Positions 9,083 through 17,435 are shown, counted from the first letter of the stretch. The stretch: DNA of 64,000 bases from Bacteroidia bacterium (GCA_030431525.1 JAUIJC010000026.1:1-64000), one strand, 5' to 3'. Numbers and translations: made by a program. The notes: generated by a model not told the origin, from the sequence alone.

Positions 9083-9688
9083 ATGAAAAACACCCTCAAC
9101 TTCCGCTTCCTCACCTTGGTCGCCATCATCCTCGTTGCAGGAATCATTCGCCTTTTGGCCGTTAATGACAGCTTGGGACCAATGTCCCAGTACACCATCA
9201 TTGGGGCAATGGCCTTGTTTTCTGGCGCCTATTTCCAACACAAAGGAAAATCCTTTGCCACACCATTGGCCATATTGCTGGTCAGCGATGTTGTGCTGAT
9301 GCAAACGGTTTACAGCAAGTTCCAGTCGGGACTGTTGTATGACGGTTGGTACTGGACTTATGGTTCATTCTTTATCATGGTGGCCTTTAGCCGTTGGATG
9401 CTCAGAAAAGTGACTGTTTCCCGTTTCTTGGGAAGCGCCGTTGGTACCGCCGTGATTCATTTGCTGGTGTCCAACTTTGGCGTTTGGATTCAAGGTGGAT
9501 GCACCGATGCACTGACTGGTCAGCCATACACCATGGATTTGGAAGGCCTGCTCCGTTGCTATTACATGGCACTTCCCTACATGAAAAACATGATGGTGGG
9601 CAACCTTGTTTGGGGCACCGTTTTGTTTGGCGGATTCGCCTTGGCGCAACGACGTTTTGAGGTGCTAAAACCAGCGGTTGTCAAATGA
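9083..9688 (+). CDS. DUF6580-type membrane protein, putative corrinoid transport component
   Basis: A 201-residue hydrophobic protein with about five membrane segments (roughly residues 8-25, 38-55, 60-75, 90-108, 112-130 and a last one near 170-190). It resembles the DUF6580 putative transport family, whose size and topology recall S components of ECF-type vitamin transporters. Its position between btuB and a BtuF-like gene in a riboswitch-controlled operon suggests inner-membrane passage of corrinoids, particularly as no btuC/btuD genes are present here. It overlaps the next gene by ATGA, so the two are translationally coupled. The transport role is inferred. Confidence 0.8.
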   Translation: MKNTLNFRFLTLVAIILVAGIIRLLAVNDSLGPMSQYTIIGAMALFSGAYFQHKGKSFATPLAILLVSDVVLMQTVYSKFQSGLLYDGWYWTYGSFFIMVAFSRWMLRKVTVSRFLGSAVGTAVIHLLVSNFGVWIQGGCTDALTGQPYTMDLEGLLRCYYMALPYMKNMMVGNLVWGTVLFGGFALAQRRFEVLKPAVVK

Positions 9689-10620
9689 TTGTATGCTCAT
9701 TTTTGCCTGCGACCACGCAGATGATTTACGATATGGGCTTACAGGAATTCCTTCATGGCATCACCTTCGAATGTCCGAAGAAAGCCTTGGAGGAAAAGCC
9801 GAAAGTGGTGCGTTGTGTGTTGGAGGGAAAGGATTATTCCAGCGAGGAGATTGACCGTATCTTTTCGGCCAGCAAGGCTGAGGGGCGAAGCCTTTACTTT
9901 GTGGAGGATGATTTGTTGGAGTCCATCGCTCCAGACCTCATCTTTACGCAAGATGTCTGCGAGGTTTGTCAGATTGATACGGCCTGCACTTCCACGGCTG
10001 TGGCCAAGTTGAGCAAGGCTCCCAAGCTTGTGCCGTTGAATCCCGACGGTTTGCAGGATGTCTTTTCCATGGCCATGACCATTGCCAAGGAAATGGGCCA
10101 AGAGGAAAAAGGCTATGCCTATTTGGCCAAGTTGCAGGCTCGTTTGGATAAGGTGACTGACACCTTGCGGAAGCATCAGGCACCCCAGCGACGAGTGAGT
10201 CTGTTGGAATGGATTCAGCCCATTTACAATTGCGGGCATTGGATTCCAGACCAAATTGCGTTGGCGGGTGGTGTGGACATGCTTTCCAATCCCAGTGGAG
10301 ACAGCATTGTTACCTCTTGGGAAAAGATTCGACGCTATAATCCTGAGGTGCTGGTCATTGCCCCATGTGGGTTCAATACTGAGCGCGCCAAGCAGGAGAT
10401 TGAATTGTTGACAAATAAAATAGGATGGAACGACCTCAAGGCTGTACGGCAAGGTCGCGTGTTCTTGGCTGATTTTGACCTGTTCACGCAACCGAGCGCC
10501 AGTACCTTGGTGGATGGGATTGAGCTCTTGGCCACCCTGTTTCATCCTGAAATTTTCGAGTTGCCCGAGCATTTGAGCCACAAGGTGGTCTCATTGGCGG
10601 AGGCAAAAATTCTTGATTGA
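9685..10620 (+). CDS. BtuF-like corrinoid-binding protein without signal peptide
   Basis: A 311-residue member of the COG0614/TroA-like substrate-binding family. Typical blocks are CSFLPATTQMIYDMGL at the very start, IAPDLIFTQDVCEVC, LLEWIQPIYNCGHWIPDQIALAGG, and a C-terminal lobe with RVFLADFDLFTQPS. BtuF proteins normally carry a signal peptide or lipobox. Here the first strand of the fold begins at residue 1, and the start overlaps the upstream stop, so no leader can be added: the protein should stay in the cytoplasm. The CEVC..DTAC cysteines are typical of this leaderless subgroup. It may bind corrinoids inside the cell or dock on the DUF6580 protein. Confidence 0.85.
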   Translation: MIVCSFLPATTQMIYDMGLQEFLHGITFECPKKALEEKPKVVRCVLEGKDYSSEEIDRIFSASKAEGRSLYFVEDDLLESIAPDLIFTQDVCEVCQIDTACTSTAVAKLSKAPKLVPLNPDGLQDVFSMAMTIAKEMGQEEKGYAYLAKLQARLDKVTDTLRKHQAPQRRVSLLEWIQPIYNCGHWIPDQIALAGGVDMLSNPSGDSIVTSWEKIRRYNPEVLVIAPCGFNTERAKQEIELLTNKIGWNDLKAVRQGRVFLADFDLFTQPSASTLVDGIELLATLFHPEIFELPEHLSHKVVSLAEAKILD

Positions 10621-11270
10621 TGAAAAAGAAATGTTTGGTGTCTTGGAGCGGAGGCAAGGACAGTTGCTTGGCCATGTTAAAGGCCATGCGCCAAGGCTAT
10701 CAGCCTGTGGGCCTATTGAATATGATGAATGAGAACGGCGAGGTTTCCCGTTCTCATGCCATTCCCAAAGCGGTGTTGGAGGCACAGGCAAGGGCTGTCG
10801 GTCTTCCCGTATTCACCCAGCCAGCGACATGGGGGGAATATGAAAAGCATTATGTCGCCTTGCTCCAAGAGCTGAAGGACCGCTATGGTTTTGGCCATGT
10901 GGTGTTCGGTGATATTGACTTGGAGCCACATCGCGAATGGGAGGAGAAAGTCACCTCGGCAGTAGGCACTGAGGCGGTTTTGCCACTTTGGCAGAAAGGC
11001 CGAAAGGACTTGGTTTTGGAGATGATTGATGAGGGGTTTGAGGCGGTCATCGTTTCATGCAACACCCAAATGGGCGAGGATTTTTTGGGGCGAACCATTG
11101 ACCGTGACCTCATTGATGAATTGGAGGCCATGGGCGTGGATGCTTGTGGCGAGAATGGCGAGTTCCATACGTTGGTGGTGAATGCGCCAATGTTCAAGGA
11201 AGCTGTTCCTGTGCAGTTCGGCAAGAAGCTCGTGCATGAGCATTACTGTTTTATTGAGATGCGTCTTTGA
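10620..11270 (+). CDS. Dph6-like PP-loop ATPase (diphthine-ammonia ligase family)
   Basis: A 216-residue protein of the COG2102/Dph6 adenine-nucleotide alpha-hydrolase family. It has the N-terminal PP-loop SWSGGKDS (about residues 8-15) that binds ATP and, later, GDIDLEPHREWEE and the family's C-terminal block GENGEFHTLV. The eukaryotic/archaeal relative forms an amide by activating a carboxylate with ATP; bacteria lack diphthamide. I use the ATG at 10620, which overlaps the upstream TGA (TGATG); a TTG one codon earlier is less likely. Its place in a riboswitch-controlled cobalamin operon suggests ATP-dependent amidation or aminopropanol attachment on a corrinoid, but this is inference. Confidence 0.85.
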   Translation: MKKKCLVSWSGGKDSCLAMLKAMRQGYQPVGLLNMMNENGEVSRSHAIPKAVLEAQARAVGLPVFTQPATWGEYEKHYVALLQELKDRYGFGHVVFGDIDLEPHREWEEKVTSAVGTEAVLPLWQKGRKDLVLEMIDEGFEAVIVSCNTQMGEDFLGRTIDRDLIDELEAMGVDACGENGEFHTLVVNAPMFKEAVPVQFGKKLVHEHYCFIEMRL

Positions 11271-11280
11271 GAGAGGTAGT

Positions 11281-11348
11281 AAGTAGCAGGTATCAAGTAG
11301 CAAGATTAGCCAAGGTGGGAAAGTCATGATACTTGATACCTGCTACTT
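11281..11348. repeat. Long palindrome inside the cobalamin operon
   Basis: Two perfect 19-base arms (11281-11299 and 11330-11348, aagtagcaggtatcaagta and complement) enclose a 30-base spacer. It fills the only sizeable gap between the PP-loop gene and cobU and could act as an mRNA-stabilising hairpin or attenuator. Its sequence recalls the repeat at 2139-2205. Confidence 0.75.
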
Positions 11349-11363
11349 GTGTCTCCCCAAAAA

Positions 11364-11873
11364 ATGAAAAAACTAATCTACATCACCGGCGGGGCCCGCT
11401 CCGGAAAGAGCAGTTTCGCGCAGGAAATGGCCCTTGGGTTTTCCGATAATCCCGTCTATCTGGCCACGGCCAAAAAATGGGATGGTGATTTCCAGAAACG
11501 CATCGACCGCCATGTGGCTGACCGTGACGAGCGCTGGACGAACATGGAAGAGGAGCGTTATCCTTCTCGGTTGGACTTGGAAGGCAGGGTGGTGATGCTC
11601 GATTGCGTGACTCTTTGGCTCACGAATATTTTCTTGGATTTGAACCACGAGGTCGAGGAATCTTTGGAGGCTTTCAAAAAGGAGATTGATGCCCTGTGCG
11701 AGAAGGAGGCGACATTGATTATTGTGTCCAATGAAATTGGAATGGGCGTTCATGCCGAAACACCGATTGGCCGAAAGTTTACCGATTTGCAAGGCTGGGC
11801 TAATCAATATGTTGCCCGAAAAGCGGACGAAGCTTATTTGATGGTATCGGGTTTATCCCAAAAACTGAAATAA
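11364..11873 (+). CDS. cobU: Adenosylcobinamide kinase / adenosylcobinamide-phosphate guanylyltransferase
   Basis: A 169-residue CobU/CobP enzyme, close to the usual 170-180. It phosphorylates adenosylcobinamide and adds GMP, giving adenosylcobinamide-GDP. Visible motifs are the P-loop GGARSGKS (about residues 8-15), AKKWDGDFQKRIDRHVADR with the histidine that receives GMP in the family, the strand VMLDCVTLWLTN, and IIVSNEIGMGVHAE. The ATG at 11364 gives a normal N-terminus; an upstream GTG would add five residues inside the palindrome. It is followed four bases later by cobT. Confidence 0.95.
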   Translation: MKKLIYITGGARSGKSSFAQEMALGFSDNPVYLATAKKWDGDFQKRIDRHVADRDERWTNMEEERYPSRLDLEGRVVMLDCVTLWLTNIFLDLNHEVEESLEAFKKEIDALCEKEATLIIVSNEIGMGVHAETPIGRKFTDLQGWANQYVARKADEAYLMVSGLSQKLK

Positions 11874-11877
11874 AACC

Positions 11878-12894
11878 ATGAGTGATTTTCAAGAGAAACT
11901 CGCCCAGAAAATTGACACCAAGACCAAACCATTGGGCGCTTTGGGGCAATTGGAAGAGGTGGCCGAAAAGGTGGCAACAGTACAAGGAAAATTGTCCCCA
12001 GAACTTCTGAATCCGCATATCGTGGTTTTTGCTGGTGACCATGGTTTGGCCAAAGAAGGCGTGAGCGCCTATCCCGCTGAGGTGACACCACAAATGGTGC
12101 TCAACTTTGTACGTGGCGGAGCTGGCATCAATGTTTTTTGCCGTCAAAATGGGTTGACCCTGAAGGTGGTGGACGCCGGAGTGAATTTCGCTTTTGATGA
12201 CATTGACCAATTGGAACATCGCAAAGTGGGCTTCGGAACGCGAAATTCCGTGGAGCAAAAGGCGATGACTTCCTTTGAGTTCAGGGAATGCTTTGAGCAC
12301 GGCATTGAGATTGTGCGCGACTTGAAAGCGCAGGGATGCAATGTGCTTGGTTTTGGGGAGATGGGGATTGGAAACACTTCGGCATCTGCCTTGTTGATGC
12401 ATCGTTTGTTGGACCTGCCTTTGGAGGAATGTGTGGGACGAGGTACAGGTCTCGATGATGAAGGTTTCAAGGCCAAGCTTGAAATCTTGGAGAAAGTCGC
12501 TCAACGGCATGCAACCATTGAAGACCCTCTGGAAGTGATGCAAGCTTTTGGTGGATTTGAGATGGCCATGATGATGGGTGCCATGGTGGAGGCCTATGAA
12601 CAGGGAATGTTGCTGTTGGTGGATGGATTTATCTCGACTGCCGTATTCCTTTGCGCCGTCAAATTCCGTCCAGAAGTTCAAAGAAATGCGCTGTTCTCTC
12701 ATCTATCTGACGAGAGTGGACATAAGAAAATGCTGGATGCCCTTGGCGAAAAACCGCTCTTGTCTTTGAATCTGCGGTTGGGCGAGGGGACTGGATGTGC
12801 TTTGGCTTATCCTATCGTTCAAAGTGCGGTAGCTTTCTTGAATGAGATGGCCAGTTTCCAAGAGGCTGGTGTCAGCGAAAAGGTGGAGGTATGA
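11878..12894 (+). CDS. cobT: Nicotinate-nucleotide:dimethylbenzimidazole phosphoribosyltransferase
   Basis: A 338-residue CobT, close to the family norm of about 350. It converts dimethylbenzimidazole and nicotinate mononucleotide into alpha-ribazole phosphate, the precursor of the lower ligand. Landmarks are KPLGALGQLE (residues 18-27), VFAGDHGLAKEGVSAYP, GEMGIGNTSASA, and the C-terminal LRLGEGTGCALA containing the catalytic glutamate. It overlaps cobS by ATGA. There is no bluB or other dimethylbenzimidazole synthesis gene here, so the base is presumably made elsewhere or scavenged. Confidence 0.96.
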   Translation: MSDFQEKLAQKIDTKTKPLGALGQLEEVAEKVATVQGKLSPELLNPHIVVFAGDHGLAKEGVSAYPAEVTPQMVLNFVRGGAGINVFCRQNGLTLKVVDAGVNFAFDDIDQLEHRKVGFGTRNSVEQKAMTSFEFRECFEHGIEIVRDLKAQGCNVLGFGEMGIGNTSASALLMHRLLDLPLEECVGRGTGLDDEGFKAKLEILEKVAQRHATIEDPLEVMQAFGGFEMAMMMGAMVEAYEQGMLLLVDGFISTAVFLCAVKFRPEVQRNALFSHLSDESGHKKMLDALGEKPLLSLNLRLGEGTGCALAYPIVQSAVAFLNEMASFQEAGVSEKVEV

Positions 12895-13682
12895 GAAAGG
12901 AGCTTCACATCTTTTTTACCGCTTTGATGTTCTACACAAGGATTCCCTGTCCGAAATGGGTGGGCCATGACCCTGAATATTTGAACAAAGCCACCCGTTA
13001 TTTGCCGTTTATCGGCTGGATTGTTGGGGGACTTTCCGCCACAACTTTTTTATTGGCGGATGCATTTTTCACTTCCATTACGGCCTTACTTCTTTCATTG
13101 GGAGTTTCCGTGTTGACGACGGGCGCCTTCCATGAGGACGGCTTTGCCGATGTGTGTGACGGTTTTGGTGGGGGATGGACCAAGGAGAAAATCCTAACCA
13201 TCATGAAGGATAGCCGAGTGGGAACTTACGGCGCGGTGGGCTTGCTGATTCTTTTTGGACTGAAACTTTCCTTGCTCCATGAACTGCTTTCCGATGGAGA
13301 AATGGACCGTTTGGGAATCTTGCTCTTGTTTGTCAGTGCTCATGCTTGGAGCCGATTTTCAGCAACGCTATTTATCGCCACCGATGAATATGTTCGGGAA
13401 GATGCGCTGTCCAAGGCCAAGCCCGTGGCCAAGGAGGTTTCCCATTCTTGGTTGATGGTCGCTTTTTGTTTTGCACTGATGCCCTTGGCCTATTGGGCCT
13501 ATCACGCAGGGAATTTCTATCTCCTGCTTTTGCCCATTCCATTATTTGTCGCCAAGTATTTCTTGGGGCGCTATTTCCGAAAATGGATTGGAGGCTACAC
13601 GGGAGACTGCCTTGGGGCCACCCAACAAGTCACTGAGGTGTGTTTTTATATGGCCACGGCACTGCTATGGAACTTTATCTGA
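12891..13682 (+). CDS. cobS: Adenosylcobinamide-GDP ribazoletransferase (cobalamin synthase)
   Basis: A 263-residue integral membrane enzyme with about six hydrophobic segments. It joins adenosylcobinamide-GDP and alpha-ribazole (phosphate) to make adenosylcobalamin (phosphate). Family signatures are FYTRIPCP (about 15-22), FHEDGFADVCDGFGGG (metal-binding acidic cluster), MKDSRVGTYG and GGYTGDCLGATQQ near the C-terminus. Its start overlaps the cobT stop by four bases and its end overlaps cobC by 16 bases, so the three proteins are probably made in a coupled way. Confidence 0.96.
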   Translation: MRKELHIFFTALMFYTRIPCPKWVGHDPEYLNKATRYLPFIGWIVGGLSATTFLLADAFFTSITALLLSLGVSVLTTGAFHEDGFADVCDGFGGGWTKEKILTIMKDSRVGTYGAVGLLILFGLKLSLLHELLSDGEMDRLGILLLFVSAHAWSRFSATLFIATDEYVREDALSKAKPVAKEVSHSWLMVAFCFALMPLAYWAYHAGNFYLLLLPIPLFVAKYFLGRYFRKWIGGYTGDCLGATQQVTEVCFYMATALLWNFI

Positions 13683-14182
13683 TTCGTCACACCCAGCCTT
13701 TGGTGGAGAAAGGAATTTGCTATGGCCAAACAGATTTGGACTTGGCGCCCGATTTCCAAGCGCATTTCGAGGCTGTTCGTAATCAGCTTCCCATAATCCC
13801 TCAAAAAGTGATTTCCAGTCCGCTATCCCGTTGCCGAAAACTGGCAGAGCATCTTCATCCCGAAGTTCATTTAGATGAGCGACTGATGGAACTCCATTTC
13901 GGAGACTGGGAAATGAAGGCTTGGAATGACATCCCGATGATGGAATTGGAACCTTGGATGGCGGATTATTACCGAACAGCTCCACCCAATGGCGAGTCCC
14001 TGTTTCAATTGGAACAACGTATTACGGCCTTTTTGGTTGAGCTAAAAGCGCAGGATTTGAAATCCGTTGCCGTTGTCGCTCATGGCGGACCAATTCGTGT
14101 GATGATGGGCTTGTTGAATGACTTGCCGGTGGAAAAATGGATGGGGCAGAAGGTGGAGTTTGGGGAGGTAGTAAGGATATGA
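13667..14182 (+). CDS. cobC: Alpha-ribazole phosphatase-like histidine phosphatase
   Basis: A 171-residue histidine phosphatase superfamily protein with the catalytic RHTQ (about residues 7-10) and the second histidine in VVAHGGPIRV (about 140). CobC removes the phosphate from alpha-ribazole phosphate or adenosylcobalamin phosphate. I chose the ATG at 13667 (MELYLIRH), 16 bases inside cobS, because histidine phosphatases start close to the RH motif; a start at 13640 would add nine unconserved residues. It is the last gene of the operon; the following gene is on the other strand. Another small phosphatase role is possible, but the position argues for CobC. Confidence 0.9.
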   Translation: MELYLIRHTQPLVEKGICYGQTDLDLAPDFQAHFEAVRNQLPIIPQKVISSPLSRCRKLAEHLHPEVHLDERLMELHFGDWEMKAWNDIPMMELEPWMADYYRTAPPNGESLFQLEQRITAFLVELKAQDLKSVAVVAHGGPIRVMMGLLNDLPVEKWMGQKVEFGEVVRI

Positions 14183-14192
14183 GCGGTGGGAA

Positions 14193-14654
14193 TCAGTCCT
14201 CACTGATAAAACAACAAAACAGGATTTTTTCCTGATTGATGAAAACGATGCTGATATCAAAAGTGTGAGGGGTCAGGGGATTCCATCCTCCACCATTTTT
14301 TGATTTCCAGTGATTCGACGACCTATTGGAATAGCAATAAGTGTTGTTTTCTTGGAATCCTTCCAAAAGTGTTTGATGAAACTTTTGGGCGATTTCTGGT
14401 GGAGTGATGCGTGTCGATGAATAGGCGATGTCAAACTCAATGGCATTGAGTAACAGCTCCGAACAGTCAGAAAAACTAAAGGAACGCCACTTGTCGCCCA
14501 GTGGTGTATAATCTTCCGAAGCACAAATTTCATCAAGGACCTGAAATCGGTTTTTCTCTACCGAAAGGTCAAGGCCTTCGGGAAAGAGGATGGAGGCTTC
14601 TCCCCATACGTATTCCTCCATGCCCAATTCATCGGAAATCTCACGTTTTTTCAT
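14193..14654 (-). CDS. Hypothetical protein
   Basis: A 153-residue soluble protein that I do not recognise. It is acidic, has several cysteines towards the C-terminus (ILFCCFISED) and no signal peptide or membrane segment. It lies seven bases downstream of the methyltransferase gene on the same strand, so the two are probably co-transcribed. It converges with cobC, ending 10 bases past it. Confidence 0.7.
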   Translation of the reverse strand: MKKREISDELGMEEYVWGEASILFPEGLDLSVEKNRFQVLDEICASEDYTPLGDKWRSFSFSDCSELLLNAIEFDIAYSSTRITPPEIAQKFHQTLLEGFQENNTYCYSNRSSNHWKSKNGGGWNPLTPHTFDISIVFINQEKILFCCFISED

Positions 14655-14661
14655 GTGGTGT

Positions 14662-15231
14662 TCACTTCTTCCTTGCTATGACAACAATAGAATTACCCTT
14701 CTCAAATTCCTTGTATTCCTCAATCAATAGCACCTCAAAGTTGGGAGCGTAAAAACCTTTGAGCTCCTCGATGTCATGGTAGTTGACAAACATGCCTTTG
14801 AAGCTTTCCTCGCCCTTTCCTTTCCAATAGGAATGGCAAATGACACCCTTGGGTAGCAGAACTTGCTGTTGACGGAGGAGAGAGGCTTTCAGTTCTTCAT
14901 CCGAAAGATGGAAAAGCACCTTGTTGGCGTAGATGCCTTCAAAGTTCTTATTGGTGTCCAAAGTGATGGCATCCAGTTCAAGGAATTCCCCTTTGGGAAA
15001 GCTTTCCTTAAGATGGCGTAAAAACTCTAGGCTATTGTCCGAGCCTGTGACCCTGAAGTCTTGCTGAAGAATGTTCCAATCCGTGCCTGGTCCTGAGCCC
15101 AGTTCCAAAATGGAGGATTGGGGTTTCAGGAAGGTTTTAAACTTTTCAATGAGCCCCTTGCTGTTCACATCCTTAGCCATTTGGATGTATTCCTGGACGG
15201 AGTCTTTGGTGTGGTAGTAGCCTTTTGACAT
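14662..15231 (-). CDS. Class I SAM-dependent methyltransferase
   Basis: A 189-residue methyltransferase. The SAM-binding glycine motif is LELGSGPGTD (about residues 42-51), the acidic residue after strand 2 is in VTGSDNS, and motif LELDAITL follows. The substrate cannot be predicted: many proteins of this type modify small molecules. It is followed by the hypothetical gene at 14193 with a seven-base gap. Confidence 0.85.
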   Translation of the reverse strand: MSKGYYHTKDSVQEYIQMAKDVNSKGLIEKFKTFLKPQSSILELGSGPGTDWNILQQDFRVTGSDNSLEFLRHLKESFPKGEFLELDAITLDTNKNFEGIYANKVLFHLSDEELKASLLRQQQVLLPKGVICHSYWKGKGEESFKGMFVNYHDIEELKGFYAPNFEVLLIEEYKEFEKGNSIVVIARKK

Positions 15232-15243
15232 GGAATGTATGAA

Positions 15244-15321
15244 TCAATTTGTTTCCTCTTTTAATAACGCAATCACAGTGATCTCTGGTTGGATGCCCAC
15301 CCAACCGGGAAGCCATGGAAA
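15244..15321 (-). pseudogene. Relic of a metallophosphoesterase 3' end
   Basis: Translated on the minus strand with one missing base allowed, this stretch reads FHGFP/GWVGIQPEITVI followed by a short tail and a stop. That closely matches the C-terminus of the intact metallophosphoesterase at 16172 (FHGFPGRVGIHPEITVI). Similarity begins abruptly at 15321, five bases from the stop codon of the CPBP gene. It is therefore a leftover of a second copy or paralogue, cut off by the CPBP gene. Confidence 0.75.
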
Positions 15322-15325
15322 CTTT

Positions 15326-16084
15326 TCAATTGATCATGGGTTCGATGATTATCATTATGACATGAGCAAATATGTGAACCAAAAAGGCGCTTTCAAGTCC
15401 TTTTTTCCAATAAAGCCAACCAAATATTATCCCTCCAATGGTATTTCCGACTATTAAATATGTCAGTAATCCTGTCGACGGATTTTCTATGGCTTGCAGT
15501 GCAACTGGAAAGTGTCCAAGTGTAAAAAATAAGGCCGCAAATACTATCCCTGTCCAATACACAATTGGTTCCGTGCCATTAAAGACTTTTGAGGCTATCC
15601 AAACAATTAAGGTCATCAGCCCATAGCGCATAAGAATTTCCTCAGTTAACCCTCCGTATAAAAATCTGGTTGCTAATGTGGGTTTTAAGGATTCTCCTAG
15701 TTCTAAAAATTCTGCAGGTAAAATAGGGTTGAATAGAAGGCTAACAATGCATAATAATATCCCTGCTAATATGCCTCCAAAAACCCCATATTTTAATAGT
15801 GGTAAAACATTGAAATCGACATTGTTAATGCCAACCAATCTTTCAATTAACGGTATTTTGAGATTTACTTTTTGATGAAGAAGAGTCCCAATAGTTACAG
15901 CAATCATCAACATTATCGTTGGGTTGATTAATGTCAACAGCTTTATTTGCTGGGAAGTGAATTTTTCCTTTAAAACTTCTTCCGCTTCTGGCGGAAGAGG
16001 GATCTCCATGGTTAGCAAGGATAGGATTCCGATTGCCCCTAATCCAAGTAGGATTAACCCCAAGAGTACTTGTTTATTCCTCAT
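15326..16084 (-). CDS. CPBP-family intramembrane metalloprotease
   Basis: A 252-residue membrane protein with about seven hydrophobic segments and the CPBP (Abi/CAAX protease) motifs: GLTEEILMRYG (EExxR, about residue 145), FTLGHFP and HIFAHV. Members cleave membrane-bound or prenylated substrates or process peptides; the target here is unknown. The gene is more AT-rich than its neighbours and lies between an intact metallophosphoesterase 3' end and a relic of the same sequence, suggesting insertion. Confidence 0.88.
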   Translation of the reverse strand: MRNKQVLLGLILLGLGAIGILSLLTMEIPLPPEAEEVLKEKFTSQQIKLLTLINPTIMLMIAVTIGTLLHQKVNLKIPLIERLVGINNVDFNVLPLLKYGVFGGILAGILLCIVSLLFNPILPAEFLELGESLKPTLATRFLYGGLTEEILMRYGLMTLIVWIASKVFNGTEPIVYWTGIVFAALFFTLGHFPVALQAIENPSTGLLTYLIVGNTIGGIIFGWLYWKKGLESAFLVHIFAHVIMIIIEPMIN

Positions 16085-16171
16085 TTTTTAAGATTGATTC
16101 TTATGGCTGTGAGCTATCAGTTGTAAACACCTTGATGGATGATTGCTTCAGTTACTTTTAGCCTACCGGAT

Positions 16172-17407
16172 CTATCCCTTTTTCAGTGTAATCACCGTAA
16201 TCTCAGGATGGATGCCCACTCTTCCTGGAAAGCCATGGAAACCGAATCCGCGATTCACATAAAGGTATTGTCCCGCTTTTTCGTAGAGGCCAGCCCAGTG
16301 CTTGTAGATGTATTTGATGGGGCTCCATTTGAAGCCGAACAGCTCGATGCCGAACTGCAGGCCGTGGGTGTGACCCGATAGGGTGAGCTGAATCAAGGAA
16401 GGGTAGGGAATGACTTGAGCATTCCAATGAGAGGGGTCGTGGGAGAGAAGGATTTTGAAGGCTTCATTGGGTACGTCAGACATGGCTTGCTTGAGGTCGC
16501 CGTGCTTGGTGAAGCCTCGCTCCCCCCAGTTTTCTACGCCGACCAATTGAATGGATTGGCCGTCTTTTTCGATGGTGACGGACTCATTGAGCAGGAGTTT
16601 GAAACCAATTTTTGGGTGCAGGTCTTTGACGTCCTGTAGGTTTTGCATTTTGGCTTCTTGGCTTGGCCAAGGCACGTAGTCACCGTAATCGTGGTTGCCC
16701 AAGATGGAGAACTTGCCAAAGGGTGCTTTTAGTTTTGCAAAGGCCTCAATCCAGTGGTCCATTTCAGTAGCCTTGTTATTCACCAAATCGCCTGTGAAAA
16801 CCATCAAGTCGCTGTTTTGGGCATTGGCCATTTCGATGCCTTTTTGCACCTCTGGACGGTCATCAAAACTGCCCGAGTGAATATCTGATAATTGGGTGAT
16901 GGTGAATCCGTCGAAGGCATCTGGCAAATCAGGAAATGAGAGGGTAACACGATGTGTTTTGAAGCGGTATTTTCCTCGGGTCATACCATGAACAATCCCA
17001 AAAAAGGTGAAGAGGCCAAGGGCCAAGGCGATTTGGTCGTAGAGGGGGGCGCGATCAGTGGAGAATAGTTCGTCTCCAAAGCTTGCCATCGTTAGCAGTT
17101 TGTTGATCGCAAAACGCCCAAAGCGCCAGATATCCTCAAGCAATAGCAAGAAGGCGATGAGTAGCTGTGGGACAATGAACATTGTGGAAAGCCCCACAAC
17201 TCGGCGTGTGTGTTTGGCAGGAAGGCTTCTTCCGCCAGCCATTTGATAAATGATGATGGCCAAAAGAAGGATTCCACAAAGCGTCCAGTAGGCGATGGAG
17301 AGTCCTGTGCTCCAAGTGGGGGGAAGCTCTGAACAGGCGGATTGCACGCCCTTGAACACGTAATAGTCGATTAGTGTAAGAATCACTAAAAGTGGGATAA
17401 TGCGCAT
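16172..17407 (-). CDS. Membrane-anchored metallophosphoesterase (YkuE/YaeI-like)
   Basis: A 411-residue protein with four N-terminal hydrophobic segments (about residues 2-150), then a calcineurin-like phosphoesterase domain. Metal-binding motifs appear in order: LSDIHSG, FTGDLVN, LGNHDYG, LLSHDPSH and LSGHTHG. This subgroup includes enzymes acting on UDP-diacylglucosamine-like or lipid pyrophosphate substrates at the membrane face, but the substrate cannot be assigned. I start at the ATG at 17407 (MRIIPLL), right before the first membrane segment; an upstream TTG would add 13 residues. Confidence 0.88.
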   Translation of the reverse strand: MRIIPLLVILTLIDYYVFKGVQSACSELPPTWSTGLSIAYWTLCGILLLAIIIYQMAGGRSLPAKHTRRVVGLSTMFIVPQLLIAFLLLLEDIWRFGRFAINKLLTMASFGDELFSTDRAPLYDQIALALGLFTFFGIVHGMTRGKYRFKTHRVTLSFPDLPDAFDGFTITQLSDIHSGSFDDRPEVQKGIEMANAQNSDLMVFTGDLVNNKATEMDHWIEAFAKLKAPFGKFSILGNHDYGDYVPWPSQEAKMQNLQDVKDLHPKIGFKLLLNESVTIEKDGQSIQLVGVENWGERGFTKHGDLKQAMSDVPNEAFKILLSHDPSHWNAQVIPYPSLIQLTLSGHTHGLQFGIELFGFKWSPIKYIYKHWAGLYEKAGQYLYVNRGFGFHGFPGRVGIHPEITVITLKKG

Positions 17408-17435
17408 TGTAGGATATTTGAAATTGGGGATATGG

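Noticed and set aside
14193-15231. Methyltransferase plus hypothetical gene as part of the cobalamin operon
   Set aside because: They are on the opposite strand, and the methyltransferase lacks features of corrin methylases.
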